Positions 9,231 through 18,750 are shown, counted from the stretch's first letter. The stretch: DNA of 48,990 nucleotides from Prosthecobacter debontii (GCA_945869675.1 CAMBPS010000015.1:1-48990); one strand, 5' to 3'. The notes: generated by a model from the letters alone, not told the origin. Translations and numbers: made by a program.

Positions 9231-9575
9231 TCAGATTTCTCCAAAGTTTTTTTCGCGCACGGTGACGATCGCCGTCAGCATCTGATCAGCTTCACTGCGA
9301 ATCTTTGAGTCTAGGCTGGAAGCGCTGCGATTGTAACGGCGATAAAGCAGCTTGAGCTGAGCCTTAATCTGATCTTTGGACATCTTCGGCGTGATCTGAC
9401 AAAGCTCCTCCGGAGTTTGTGACTTGGAAGGTGTGGCTGCCGGTTGTGCGATTTGATTCAGGACACCACGGGCTTGATGGGCTGCGGGTGCTGGGTTTTT
9501 CGCAGGAACTTGCTTGGCAGTCTCAGTCTTTGCAGTCTGAGACCTCGAGAGGGATTGCAGGATCTTCTTGAACAT
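9231..9575 (-). CDS. Small Hsp70-linked protein; possible degenerate J-like C-terminus
   Basis: A 114-residue protein. Residues 1-55 are low-complexity (Ala, Pro, Lys, Gln, Thr) and probably disordered. Residues 56-114 are predicted helical: EELCQI, then SKDQIKAQLKLLYRRYN, then SKIRSEADQMLTAIVTVREKNF. The spacing of these three helices and residues such as the S-x-x-x-I-K-x-x-L-x-x-L-x-x-x-Y run resemble J domains (helices I-III). The HPD loop is absent; NRS occupies its place. No J-domain claim can be made without a profile or structure search. It lies 45 bases after the Hsp70 gene on the same strand, and two genes after the GrpE-like FHA protein. The genomic position is the main support for a co-chaperone role. 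Confidence 0.75.
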   Translation of the reverse strand: MFKKILQSLSRSQTAKTETAKQVPAKNPAPAAHQARGVLNQIAQPAATPSKSQTPEELCQITPKMSKDQIKAQLKLLYRRYNRSASSLDSKIRSEADQMLTAIVTVREKNFGEI

Positions 9576-9620
9576 AGAAGCTGTGAGTTGGAGTTAGGAC
9601 GAACAAAGAAACGAATGAAA

Positions 9621-11111
9621 CTACTCGATCCGCATCGTTCTGAGGTGAGCGCTTTTGCGTTTTAAATCTTCTTCCGAGAGGACACCTGCGCCCTTGTAGC
9701 TGACGGCGACTTCACGACTGCGACCGGATAGTTTATCCACGACCAGGGCACGGACGCGTTGATTTTCATCGTAGCTAAAGGTGACTGCAATCTCGCAGCC
9801 TTTCGGGCGGTTGGGGGGCACTTCCAGGGTAATACGACCGATGACATCGACAAACTTGGCATCTTCATCTTCGCCCTGAGTAATGTCCACTTCGATGACG
9901 CGCTCGTTATCCTCGCTGGTTTGATAAATCTGAGTGCGGGAGCAGGGTATCGGCGTGTTTTTGGGAATCACGATGGAATTCATCAGTTTCTCGTCGCCAG
10001 TCCTCGCATTGTAAACCATGGCGAGAGTGCCATAGCTGGCATTGCAGACTTCTTGAATGCGGGCGGATCGTTTGGCGAAGATGGCAGCACCCAGTGCGAC
10101 ACATTCATCGACATTGCCACAGGACTTTGGGGTTTTACCAAAGAGCTTTTCCAGAACGGTCTTGACCTTTGGGATACGAGTGGAGCCGCCTACAAGCACG
10201 ACGTGGTCGATCTCACTTGTTTTTAGCTTGGCGGAATCCAAGGCTTGCTCTACCAGCATGACAGTTCGCGTCAGCATTTGGCGGATGAGTTTTTCAAAGC
10301 TTTCACGAGTTAAATCGATGCGGGCAATGCCATCATTCTTATCATTGGCCACGGTGTCATTCACACGTTGAAGCTTGGAGAGCATTTTCTTAGCATCTTC
10401 GGTGGTCTGGAGAACGCGACGGCGGTGGCGCTCATCCGTAAAGAGTTTGGCGCCAGTTTGCTTTCTGTATTGTTCAGCGTAGGCTTCCAACAGCATTTCA
10501 TCAAAGTTGCTACCACCGAGATGACGCGCCCCTTCGCTGGTTAAAATGCGGATATTGTCGCCTTCGACATTCAGGATAGTCACGTCAAGCGTTCCACCAC
10601 CGAGGTCATAAACGAGGATGCGGCCCTGCACTCCTTGGCTATGGGCATAATAGACGGCAGCAGCAGTTGGCTCATTGACCAGACGCTTTACCTTTAAGTC
10701 TGCCATCTCAGCTGCTGCGATGGTGCTTTTACGAGCCAGTTCATTGAAGTTGGCGGGAACAGTGATGACGACCTCTTTGATTTCTCCAATGATCTTAGAG
10801 CAGTCGCGTTTCAGTTTGGAAAGGATCAGCGCGGAGATCTCTGCGGGTGTCCACTTTTTCCCATCGATCTCCACGAGATGCTCGGGATCGTCCATGTAGC
10901 GTTTGATTTGAAATACGGTCCGGTCTGGTTCACCGCCATCACGGGCAGCACTGCCGACCAGCTTCACATCTTCATGCGCTTCGAAAAAAACGACGGATGG
11001 GGTGAGTCGTTCACCATCGGAATTCGGAACAATCTCAGGATTGCCATCAGGTTTCAGATAGGCCAGCCCCGAGAGCGTGGTGCCTAGATCGATGCCTACA
11101 TATTCAGCCAT
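9621..11111 (-). CDS. Hsp70 (DnaK-family) paralogue lacking the helical lid
   Basis: A 496-residue cytoplasmic chaperone-type ATPase. The nucleotide-binding domain is complete in motifs: GIDLGTT (6-12), VPANFNELARKST (118-130), NEPTAAA (146-152), DLGGGTLDV (169-177) and VGGSTRIPK (307-315). The substrate-binding beta domain spans about 360-490, including IPKNTPIPCS and the FSYDENQRVRALVVD strand. DnaK is about 640 residues; here the alpha-helical lid and the disordered tail are missing. It is therefore not the housekeeping DnaK but a specialised paralogue, as in HscC-like or other short Hsp70s. It sits between the FHA protein (41 bases upstream) and the 114-residue protein, so the three look cotranscribed. 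Confidence 0.93.
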   Translation of the reverse strand: MAEYVGIDLGTTLSGLAYLKPDGNPEIVPNSDGERLTPSVVFFEAHEDVKLVGSAARDGGEPDRTVFQIKRYMDDPEHLVEIDGKKWTPAEISALILSKLKRDCSKIIGEIKEVVITVPANFNELARKSTIAAAEMADLKVKRLVNEPTAAAVYYAHSQGVQGRILVYDLGGGTLDVTILNVEGDNIRILTSEGARHLGGSNFDEMLLEAYAEQYRKQTGAKLFTDERHRRRVLQTTEDAKKMLSKLQRVNDTVANDKNDGIARIDLTRESFEKLIRQMLTRTVMLVEQALDSAKLKTSEIDHVVLVGGSTRIPKVKTVLEKLFGKTPKSCGNVDECVALGAAIFAKRSARIQEVCNASYGTLAMVYNARTGDEKLMNSIVIPKNTPIPCSRTQIYQTSEDNERVIEVDITQGEDEDAKFVDVIGRITLEVPPNRPKGCEIAVTFSYDENQRVRALVVDKLSGRSREVAVSYKGAGVLSEEDLKRKSAHLRTMRIE

Positions 11112-11152
11112 AGGAGGTTTGGGGGCGAGGGTGGAGCGTTAATTGAAAGTAA

Positions 11153-14100
11153 TCATTGGCTTGAGGTGCGCACCTCAACCTTTCGCAGGATGACCTCTTG
11201 GCCTTCCTCACGTGAATAGATAAAGCCGGAACGGCAAGTTTCAATGACGCGTGGCTTTTCTTTTCCTGGAAGACTGTCCACCACGGCAATGCGTTTGCGC
11301 AACTGCGTATCGACTTCAGTTCCGGCGGCGATGTCAAATTCGCTCACAGCATGTTGTAGTAGGATATCTTCAAAGGAAGCGCGTAACTTGCCGAGTTGTG
11401 CGGAGATATCACATTCATTACGGCCGCTGTAGCGTGCGCTTAGCGCATCAATGAGATCGATACGTTTGATCAGATCATTGGCAAACATGATCACTATGCC
11501 TTCATCGGCAGGCAATCCACGGCGCATGATTTCATGTTTCTCTTCTAGCTCAACGAGCTGTCCCCGCAGGCGTGACTCGATTTCCTGCCAATGGCGAAGT
11601 TGCACTTCAGCTTGGGCAAATTCGGCACGTCGTTCTTGCAGGATTGAAAGCTCAAGTTTCACACACTCAGTTTGAGTGACGTGATCATATAATGTTTTTT
11701 CGATTTCTGTAAGGCGCTTGCGTTGTTCGGATTCGAGAGCTGTCAGGCTAGCAGACTGTTTTTGTGATTTGTCGATCATCTCAGCAAGCGCCGATTCCGT
11801 TTCCACGCGCTCTTTTTTCGCAGCTTCAGCACGGGCCGAGTCCCGGTTACAGCTTTCTTGGAGTGAATTGATCTTCACTTGCAGGAAAAGCTCACGCTCC
11901 GCCGCTTCGCGTAGAGCATTGTTTGTCTCCGATTGTCGAGTTGTTAAGCTGGCAAGTGTCGCCCCTAGCGTCAGGATTTGATTTCCAACATGCGTGAACT
12001 CGACGACTCGCTGTTGCTCGATAGAAATTTGATCGCGTGTTTCAGCCAAGGTGGCATCGGCCCTTTCAAGGGCTTCTTGTCGCGAAGCAAGTTCTTTGCC
12101 GAGACGATCTTCTTCTTGTTTGAGCGTCTGGACACGATCCAAGCGCTCAGTGAGCTCTCCTTCCAGATTGCTAACTTGAGTGCGGGCAGCTTCTGCTTTG
12201 GGACGTACCTCTTTGACTTCACGCTCGATTTCCAGCAGCGCGGATTCAGCAGCGCGGCATTGGTCCTGTGCGGCTTTTAGCCGAGTGTTTTCAGCGTCCA
12301 CTTCAGTTTGGGCTTTAAGGAGTCGTTCTTCACGAAGACGATGGGCTTCTTCGAGTTGAGAAATCTGTTGTTGGAGCTCAGCTAATTTTTTGTTGGAGCT
12401 GTCGGTGGTGACATTGAGGCGCGTGACATATTGAGAGGCTTCATCGCGCTCACGGCTGAGAGCCACTAGCATGGTCTGGATTCCAGCCATTTCGGTATTC
12501 AGAGCAGGAATGCTTTTTCGCAGGTTTTTCTCTTCTTCACGTGCCTTGAGGGTGGCCAATTCAGCCTCCTGAAGCTTGGTTTCAACAGTTTGTAGGATTT
12601 GGTTGGCTTTTTCGGTTCGGCTAAGAGCTTCAGCTTGTCGTTCGTCTTCAAACTTCAGCTTCTTGGTGAGTTCCGCGATCTGAAGATTGGTTTCTTTTAT
12701 CGTTTGCTCCATAACTGCCAAATCTTTGCGTGACTTCTCTTGTTGAGAGGTGAGCTCTGCCGCAGCTATTTCTTCAGTTTGACGTAACTTTTCACTGTCT
12801 TTACAGGCTTGGACGGCTGTAGCCAGTTGCTTTTCAACAGTGGCAAGTTCTAAGGCGCGATTTTCTGCAGCAGTGACTTTAGCAATCACTTCACGGAGTT
12901 TGGCTTCCGCGTTGTTGGCCTCAGCTAACTTGGTTTTTGTTTCAGCTTCGAGATTGTTTCGTTTATCGTTCAACAGCTTGTCCAAGTTGACGGCTTCTAG
13001 GCGCAGAGCTTCGGCTTGTTCCGAGGCTGCTCGGCGGTCAACTTGGGCTTTTTCGAGGGCTGCAGCTGTGCTTTGTTTGTCTTGGCCCAAGGTGCGCACT
13101 TCTGTTCTTAGCACCTCAACGTCTGCTTTTAAGCCTGGCAGGATCGCTTCATGTTCTTCGCGTTGGGCTAGAAGGTTGACGACAAAATCGTTGATGGTCT
13201 CTTTTTCGCTGCGGAGTTTGATGACTTCCAGATTGGCTTTTTCCAGATTCGCTTCCGCGTTGTTTAACTCGACAATCTTTGTTTCTAAGTCTTTCGCCTG
13301 TTGAGTGAGCCCCTTAATACGCACCTCTGTTGTGGCGATTAACTTGAGGTTTTCAGCAACGACCATTTGCAGTTTCGACGTTTCCTCACGCAGGCTTGGA
13401 AGGCGCTTTTCATGGTCAATGCGTTCATCATTGAGCCGTTGGGCCTCCGCTTTAGCTTTTTCAAACTCTTGGGTTGCAAAAATAAGCGCTGCCTTGGTTT
13501 CTCCGAGTTTATTCTCGGTCGCAGTCAGTTCAATAACGCGGGCCTCAAAGCTGGTAGTTAGGCCACGCAATTCTGTTAAGCGTGCTTCAGAGGCCGCAAT
13601 CTCTTGCTGACGCGTCGTCAGTAGTTCGGTGGCCTCGCGATGTTGAGATTTTAGGCTGGTGAGCTCATTCTGGCTGGCTAAATGTGTGGCGGCTAGTGTG
13701 GTTAGCAGGCTTTCAAGCCCACTGATTTTTGACTGTAAATCGTAGAGCCGCGTATTGTGCTGTTCATGGCTGGCTGCGGCGCTTTCGGCAGCAATACGCT
13801 TGCTTTCAGCTTCTGCGTGAATGGCTGCTAACTCAGTTTGGCTACTGGTGATTTTTTCACGTAGTTGCTCCATCTCAGTCTGCAGACGATCGTGATGACG
13901 GCTTGCCTCTGCAGTCTGCTTCAGGGCTTGCTCAGCTTTAGCTTCTGCCTCAGACAGCTCCTTCTTCTTGTCCGCGAAAGACATCTCCGTGTTGCGCAGG
14001 CTTTCACGCACTTTTCCGAGTTCAGCTGATAGGGTTGCTTTTTGCTCTTCTGTTGAGAGGATTTCTTTTTCGAGAACTTTGCGGCGGACACTAAGAGTTT

Positions 14101-16156
14101 GCGTAAGTGTATGCTGTGCGCGCCCTTGCTCTGTCGCTTCCAATAGGTCACGAGTGAGCGTATCACACTGAGCAGACATTTGCTGAATCGCGGCAGTCAG
14201 TTCAGCTTTGTGAGATTCAACCACCTTTAAAGTTTCATTGGCGTTGCCGAGTTTGGCGTCTGCTCCTGCTAAATCGTCTAGCTTTTGGGTGAGATCTGCG
14301 GACTTTGTTAGTAATTGAACGAGCTCGCTTTCCAAACTTTGTAAAGTTCTGCTTTTGATCTTAATCGCTTCGTCTAGATCCTTAGATTTTGTTTCGAGTT
14401 CGCCAGAGGTAAGCTTGCTTTGTTCTAGCAACTCATTGAATTGATTTTGCTGCTTAGATAATGAGGCTTCAAGCTCGGTTTTTTGTGCTTCCAGATTTTG
14501 AAGTTCTTGACTAGTTTTGCTTACTTGGGCTTCCGTTACTGTAAAGTTAGCGACCCGCGCTTTGGTCTCTGCTTCTTGTGTCGTAAGTAACTTGATCTGA
14601 AATTCAAGTTGATGCAGTTCGTTCTTTTTACTCTGAGGTTGCTGATCTAAGGCGTTCGCGTTGGTGCTAAGGTGAATCTGCTCATCTTTTGCAGCCGCAA
14701 TGCCTGCTCTGAGTTCTGTTAGTGACAGCTCTAAGGACTGAGTCTCTGCAATTGCTACCTGATGAGATTTTTGTATGCTTTCAGTTTGCGAGTTTAGTGA
14801 CGCGAACGTCGATACCGCAGACTCTTGCTTGGCTAGAATAGCGGTTAAGGCTAGCTCAATGGTGGCATGCTTCGTCTGGATTGAGGCGAGATTTTTTTCG
14901 CCATCGGTAAGCTGCGCACGCAGGGCGGTGACTTGCTGCTCGAGTTGTTGCTTTTGAGTGGTTAATTCAGCAACTCCGTTGTGTGCTTCAGACTGAGTTG
15001 TTTGAACGGTTTGCTGAGCGGCTTTAAGACTGATCTCAATCTTGCTTAATTCGTCTTTTTTGGAGCTAATGAGGGCTTCCAGTGCCTTTAAGGTAGCATC
15101 GCTACTGGCCGCGTCTGCGTGCAACTGACCAAGCTTTTGAGAAAGTTCAGTGAAGTTTTTTAATTCAGCTGTTAGTTCTTGGGCATGGGCTTCTGACTTT
15201 TGAAGTTGGGATTTGAGCTCTTCTAACTGCGCAGCTGATTTTTGGCGGTCTTTTTGAGCTTTTTCGGCATCACGGTGCAGGGCTTGGAGCCCACTTGTTG
15301 CTATGTTGATGTCTGCCTGTACTTTGCTTAATTCAGTTCGATTCGACTCTAGTTGGCTATCAAGATTAGCAGATTCACGGCGCTTGATGGTTAGAGTTTC
15401 GATCTCAGTCTGAATATGGGCTAAATCAGCCTTGAGTTTAGCTAAATTATCCTCAGCTACCGTGGCTTCGGTTTGACGTGCTTCTAACTCTTTTCCTAAA
15501 GCATGGAATTCATCGCGCCGTTGAGATTCTTTTTCGTTCTCTGTCCGCAGTAAATCACGCTCGATTCTGAGCTTGGCTAGCTCTTCTTGAAGTTCGTCCG
15601 ATTGCTTTTTATGCGTCGGGTCAATGGCTTCGGCTCGTTGAGTTGGCAAACTAACAGCTGAGAGAGCCTTGGGGCTGTTACCAGTCTCTGTTCGAGCTAT
15701 TGGCTGCCATGTTGGCAGGATGGTGCCTGTGTCGCCTGAGTCATTAGCGGGCGCATCACGGGCTGGGATAGAGTCTGTATTTCCACTGCGTCCATCGGTC
15801 TTGGGTTCTAATCTTTTGCCTCCTGATCCGGGTTTTACTTCAGCGGAGGGAGCTGTTCCTTTCGGTGCGCGTTCACGAAAGCGAGAGTCTAACTGACCAA
15901 AGCGGATTTTATCCCCTCCTTTGATCCTGGAACGCTCGATTCTTTGGCCATTAACGAAGGTGCCATTGGAAGATTTTAGATCGATCAATTCGTAGCCGCC
16001 ATCTACGTGTTTGGTCATCTCTGCGTGGAAGCCAGAAATGTAACTGTTGTCGATAACGATATCGTTCTTGGCATCACGACCTATGGAAAGACGTTCTTCG
16101 AGGATGTCGAAGACAAATTCATTTCCGTCGTTGAGATTAAAAGCCAGATAGGGCAT
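11153..16156 (-). CDS. Giant FHA-domain coiled-coil protein with GrpE-like C-terminus
   Basis: A 1667-residue protein. Residues 5-93 are an FHA domain, which binds phosphothreonine: SIGRDAKND (24-32), S41-x-x-H44 and SSNGTFVNG (62-70). About 100 low-complexity residues follow, then roughly 1,330 residues of heptad-rich Glu/Lys/Gln/Ala/Leu coiled coil. The last 117 residues (about 1551-1667) change character. They show DLIKRIDLIDALS, then LRASFEDILLQHAVSEF, AAGTEVDTQLRKRIAVVDS and RVIETCRSGFIYSREEGQEVILRKVEV. This order matches the GrpE head: a helix, then the 'G-x-x-(F)D' and 'V-x-x-x-x-x-G-(Y)' strands ending 'vlRpAxVxV'. GrpE is the nucleotide-exchange factor for Hsp70, and the next gene encodes an Hsp70. 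The GrpE assignment is my inference from pattern. A plausible promoter precedes it at 16186-16214. Confidence 0.88.
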   Translation of the reverse strand: MPYLAFNLNDGNEFVFDILEERLSIGRDAKNDIVIDNSYISGFHAEMTKHVDGGYELIDLKSSNGTFVNGQRIERSRIKGGDKIRFGQLDSRFRERAPKGTAPSAEVKPGSGGKRLEPKTDGRSGNTDSIPARDAPANDSGDTGTILPTWQPIARTETGNSPKALSAVSLPTQRAEAIDPTHKKQSDELQEELAKLRIERDLLRTENEKESQRRDEFHALGKELEARQTEATVAEDNLAKLKADLAHIQTEIETLTIKRRESANLDSQLESNRTELSKVQADINIATSGLQALHRDAEKAQKDRQKSAAQLEELKSQLQKSEAHAQELTAELKNFTELSQKLGQLHADAASSDATLKALEALISSKKDELSKIEISLKAAQQTVQTTQSEAHNGVAELTTQKQQLEQQVTALRAQLTDGEKNLASIQTKHATIELALTAILAKQESAVSTFASLNSQTESIQKSHQVAIAETQSLELSLTELRAGIAAAKDEQIHLSTNANALDQQPQSKKNELHQLEFQIKLLTTQEAETKARVANFTVTEAQVSKTSQELQNLEAQKTELEASLSKQQNQFNELLEQSKLTSGELETKSKDLDEAIKIKSRTLQSLESELVQLLTKSADLTQKLDDLAGADAKLGNANETLKVVESHKAELTAAIQQMSAQCDTLTRDLLEATEQGRAQHTLTQTLSVRRKVLEKEILSTEEQKATLSAELGKVRESLRNTEMSFADKKKELSEAEAKAEQALKQTAEASRHHDRLQTEMEQLREKITSSQTELAAIHAEAESKRIAAESAAASHEQHNTRLYDLQSKISGLESLLTTLAATHLASQNELTSLKSQHREATELLTTRQQEIAASEARLTELRGLTTSFEARVIELTATENKLGETKAALIFATQEFEKAKAEAQRLNDERIDHEKRLPSLREETSKLQMVVAENLKLIATTEVRIKGLTQQAKDLETKIVELNNAEANLEKANLEVIKLRSEKETINDFVVNLLAQREEHEAILPGLKADVEVLRTEVRTLGQDKQSTAAALEKAQVDRRAASEQAEALRLEAVNLDKLLNDKRNNLEAETKTKLAEANNAEAKLREVIAKVTAAENRALELATVEKQLATAVQACKDSEKLRQTEEIAAAELTSQQEKSRKDLAVMEQTIKETNLQIAELTKKLKFEDERQAEALSRTEKANQILQTVETKLQEAELATLKAREEEKNLRKSIPALNTEMAGIQTMLVALSRERDEASQYVTRLNVTTDSSNKKLAELQQQISQLEEAHRLREERLLKAQTEVDAENTRLKAAQDQCRAAESALLEIEREVKEVRPKAEAARTQVSNLEGELTERLDRVQTLKQEEDRLGKELASRQEALERADATLAETRDQISIEQQRVVEFTHVGNQILTLGATLASLTTRQSETNNALREAAERELFLQVKINSLQESCNRDSARAEAAKKERVETESALAEMIDKSQKQSASLTALESEQRKRLTEIEKTLYDHVTQTECVKLELSILQERRAEFAQAEVQLRHWQEIESRLRGQLVELEEKHEIMRRGLPADEGIVIMFANDLIKRIDLIDALSARYSGRNECDISAQLGKLRASFEDILLQHAVSEFDIAAGTEVDTQLRKRIAVVDSLPGKEKPRVIETCRSGFIYSREEGQEVILRKVEVRTSSQ

Positions 16157-16185
16157 GTGGTGGCAACTGCAGCGTGAGGCGTGAA

Positions 16186-16214
16186 ATATTAATTTTGGAT
16201 GATCATTGAATCAA
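16186..16214 (-). promoter_or_regulatory. Candidate sigma70-type promoter of the FHA/Hsp70 operon
   Basis: On the minus strand TTGATT (16214-16209) is followed after exactly 17 bases by TAATAT (16191-16186), which matches the -35/-10 consensus well. It sits about 30 bases upstream of the ATG at 16156. No other gene is between it and the FHA-protein gene. The assignment is by consensus only. Confidence 0.5.
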
Positions 16215-16378
16215 TCTCAATAAGTCTTTGCAGTCGTAACGCTTGCCACAGCAGTGCGATTTCAAGGTTTATTTTTAATTTCAATAACAATACAGGCTAT
16301 TCCCACAGAATCACTTAGACCTCGCAGACGATTATTTTATGATAATCTGCCGATTATTCTTCTAACTCCCAGCCTAAA

Positions 16379-16395
16379 GGGGATTATTCCCCCGT
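16379..16395 (-). terminator. Weak hairpin across the stop codon of the 16384-17025 gene
   Basis: The minus-strand sequence around the stop codon can fold as GGGGA / loop ATAA / TCCCC, followed by TTTA. The stop TAA is inside the loop. The stem is only 5 bp and the U-run is short, so an inefficient terminator is possible but not secure. Confidence 0.25.
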
Positions 16396-17025
16396 TTGCG
16401 CCTTCTTAATTTCTTCATTGGACCATTTGTCCCAAGCACCAAAGTCCTGCCCGAAGTCTTGTCCGGCGAGAATAGTCATGACATTTCTGACTTGTTCGTT
16501 TTGAGGGTGCTGCGAATTTTTGAGAATATTCACGAATAAGGGCAATTGGAGTTCACGCTTCCGATTCATCAGGTCTGAAAAAAGAACTTCAATGACATCT
16601 GGATTCATTTTGGCATCGACGAGATAACCAGCAATCAATCCATAGTCGTCGTCGCTGGTGAGGTTGACTAGGTGGCGGCTGGCATTGACTTGGGCCTCGC
16701 TGTTCAGTTTTTTGACTAGGTCATGGAGATCTTTCGCCATGGCTGGTATTTCTTTATTAGACCGTAGTATTTCATCAATCTTGAGGTCACCCTCTTCCAC
16801 TGTAGTGAGCTTGTCTCCCCCAGCAGACATGGCCGGAGCTGGACTCTGTGATGGAGCGTCGGCTGATTTGATGGGTTCAGGCTTGGTGACTGTCGAAGTT
16901 GATTTTTTTTGTGCTGGCTTAGCGCTATCCTGACCCGCCCATTGCCAACCAAAAAAGAGAGCAACGATGATGAGGACGCTGCCAGCAATAAGAAGGAGAC
17001 GATTGCGTGAAGAAGTGGGATTCAT
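16384..17025 (-). CDS. Single-pass membrane protein with helical C-terminal domain, unknown function
   Basis: A 213-residue protein. Residues 9-28 are one transmembrane helix (LLLIAGSVLIIVALFFGWQW). A Ser/Pro/Lys/Ala-rich linker (about 30-70) follows, probably in the periplasm. Residues about 80-213 are helical, with an alternating Leu/Val pattern (DLVKKLNSEAQ, LFVNILKNSQHPQNEQ) like short HEAT-type repeats, ending WDKWSNEEI. It starts 83 bases after the RNase E/G gene and could be the last gene of that operon. A 227-base gap then separates it from the FHA gene, with a hairpin around its stop codon. I know no family for it; the layout resembles the protein at 1054-2052. Confidence 0.72.
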   Translation of the reverse strand: MNPTSSRNRLLLIAGSVLIIVALFFGWQWAGQDSAKPAQKKSTSTVTKPEPIKSADAPSQSPAPAMSAGGDKLTTVEEGDLKIDEILRSNKEIPAMAKDLHDLVKKLNSEAQVNASRHLVNLTSDDDYGLIAGYLVDAKMNPDVIEVLFSDLMNRKRELQLPLFVNILKNSQHPQNEQVRNVMTILAGQDFGQDFGAWDKWSNEEIKKAQTGE

Positions 17026-17108
17026 GTCAGGAGATGTGACAAGCGTTAATTGGGTGTCTGTTCAATTTGGGCGGAAAATCGTCCTCTGAAAAACACTGGT
17101 TTCAAAAA

Positions 17109-18701
17109 CTAAGCGCGGACTTCTTCTCCGGTTTGAGTGCTTGTGATTTTAATTTCTTCACGATGTAGGTTTGGATCGCTGCGGAAGGTGAGGCGTGCCT
17201 CATATTTACGCTCGAGTTCGACCAGCAGTTCGCCGTCTTCAGTTTTGAGGCGTTGCATCACTTCTGGATGAACAATAACGACCAGGGACTTTTGCTCGGG
17301 TTTACCGCGGCCAAGTATGGCGCTTAGGGAACGCTGAAGTTCGACGCTCATGGTCATGGTGGTTTTCACCTGGCCGTTACCTTTGCAGTATGGGCATGGC
17401 TCATAGAGGGCGCTACTCAAGCTTTCATGGAGGCGCTGGCGAGTCATTTCCATAAGGCCAAACTGGCTGATAGGTAGAACCTGAGTTTTGGCTTTGTCAC
17501 GTTTGAGGTGCTCTTGCATGGCTTTAGAAACAGCCTGCTGATCGCGGCGGTGTTTCATGTCGATGAAGTCCACGACGATAAGTCCGCCCATGTTACGGAG
17601 ACGTAGCTGACGGGCGACTTCTTGAGCGGCTTCGAGATTGGTTTCTACGATGACGCGGTCGAGGTCTTTTGAGCCTTTGTTTCTGCCAGTGTTGACGTCG
17701 ATGGAGACAAGAGCTTCCGTTTGGTCGATCACGATGTAACCGCCGCAGGGGAGCCAAACTTGACGGTAGAAGGCATTGTCGATTTGCTTCTGAATACCGT
17801 AATGTTCAAACAGGGCGACTTGTCCCTGATAAAAGGTGATCCGGCTCTTTGCGCGGCGGGAAATTTGAGCAGCCATTTTTTGCATGCGTTCGACGGTTTC
17901 ACGGTCATCGCAGGCAACTTCGTCGATCTCTTCGGTGAGGAAGTCACGAACAGTGCGCTCGATGAGTTCTGGCTCTTCAAAGCAGCATACGGGTGCTTTA
18001 TTGCCATCTCGTTTGGTGACGATGTCATTCCATTGTTCGATAAGCAGGCTGAGATCGCGGATGATGTGGCGTGCACGTTTGCCGGAGGCTTCCGTTCGCA
18101 TGATGAGGCCCATTCCTTCCGGCAGATTGACTTTTTCGATGATCTTCCTGAGGCGTGCGCGCTCCTTGGGATCTTCGACTTTGCGGGAGATACCAAATTG
18201 ATCATTCTGGGGCATGAGGACAAGGAGTCGACCTGCTAGGGAGATGTTGGTAGTCACACGCGGACCTTTGTTTCCGATAGGCCCTTTGGTGACCTGAACC
18301 ATGATCTCTGATCCCACAGGGTAAAGGCTCGGGATGTCTTCTGCCTTAATGCGTTTCTGCTTTTTAGGAGCACCGCCTCGGGTGACTTCCTCCATTCCTT
18401 GATTGGAAAGCGCCTCTGGGATGGCGTCCCAGAAATGCAGAAAGGCGTTTTTGTCTAGGCCGACATCGATGAACATGGCTTTGAGTCCTTGCTCGATGTT
18501 TTTGACGCGGCCTTTAAAAATGGAGCCGACGATGGTGCTCGTGCCGACACGCTCGATGGTATATTCTTCCAGGGCACCGTTATCGAGCAAAGCGACTCGA
18601 TTTTCTAGCCTTTCGCAATTAATAACGAGGCGTGTACCGGTTTTAAGATCTTTTTTGCCAGTAATGAATTCTTTGATTCTTTGAACGATGCCGAGGGCCA
18701 T
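17109..18701 (-). CDS. rng: Ribonuclease E/G family endoribonuclease
   Basis: About 530 residues. The S1-like RNA-binding domain is near the N-terminus (GSIFKGRVKNIEQGLKAMFIDVG). It is followed by the catalytic core with VSIDVNTGRNKGSKDLD (first catalytic Asp) and GLIVVDFIDMKHRRDQ (second Asp). The CPYCKGNG motif is the zinc-link that joins subunits. The enzyme cuts single-stranded AU-rich RNA, maturing rRNA and turning over mRNA. Length matches RNase G rather than RNase E, which has a long C-terminal scaffold. The frame extends upstream to 18989 inside the PBP2 gene, but the ATG at 18701 (MALGIVQ) fits the family. It follows the PBP2 gene by 49 bases. The mre-PBP2-rng order resembles the mreBCD-rng order of many bacteria. 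Confidence 0.93.
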   Translation of the reverse strand: MALGIVQRIKEFITGKKDLKTGTRLVINCERLENRVALLDNGALEEYTIERVGTSTIVGSIFKGRVKNIEQGLKAMFIDVGLDKNAFLHFWDAIPEALSNQGMEEVTRGGAPKKQKRIKAEDIPSLYPVGSEIMVQVTKGPIGNKGPRVTTNISLAGRLLVLMPQNDQFGISRKVEDPKERARLRKIIEKVNLPEGMGLIMRTEASGKRARHIIRDLSLLIEQWNDIVTKRDGNKAPVCCFEEPELIERTVRDFLTEEIDEVACDDRETVERMQKMAAQISRRAKSRITFYQGQVALFEHYGIQKQIDNAFYRQVWLPCGGYIVIDQTEALVSIDVNTGRNKGSKDLDRVIVETNLEAAQEVARQLRLRNMGGLIVVDFIDMKHRRDQQAVSKAMQEHLKRDKAKTQVLPISQFGLMEMTRQRLHESLSSALYEPCPYCKGNGQVKTTMTMSVELQRSLSAILGRGKPEQKSLVVIVHPEVMQRLKTEDGELLVELERKYEARLTFRSDPNLHREEIKITSTQTGEEVRA

Positions 18702-18750
18702 AAATTTATTGTGGGTTGGATTGGAAGTGAGTTTGGAAGTTGTTTTGCCG

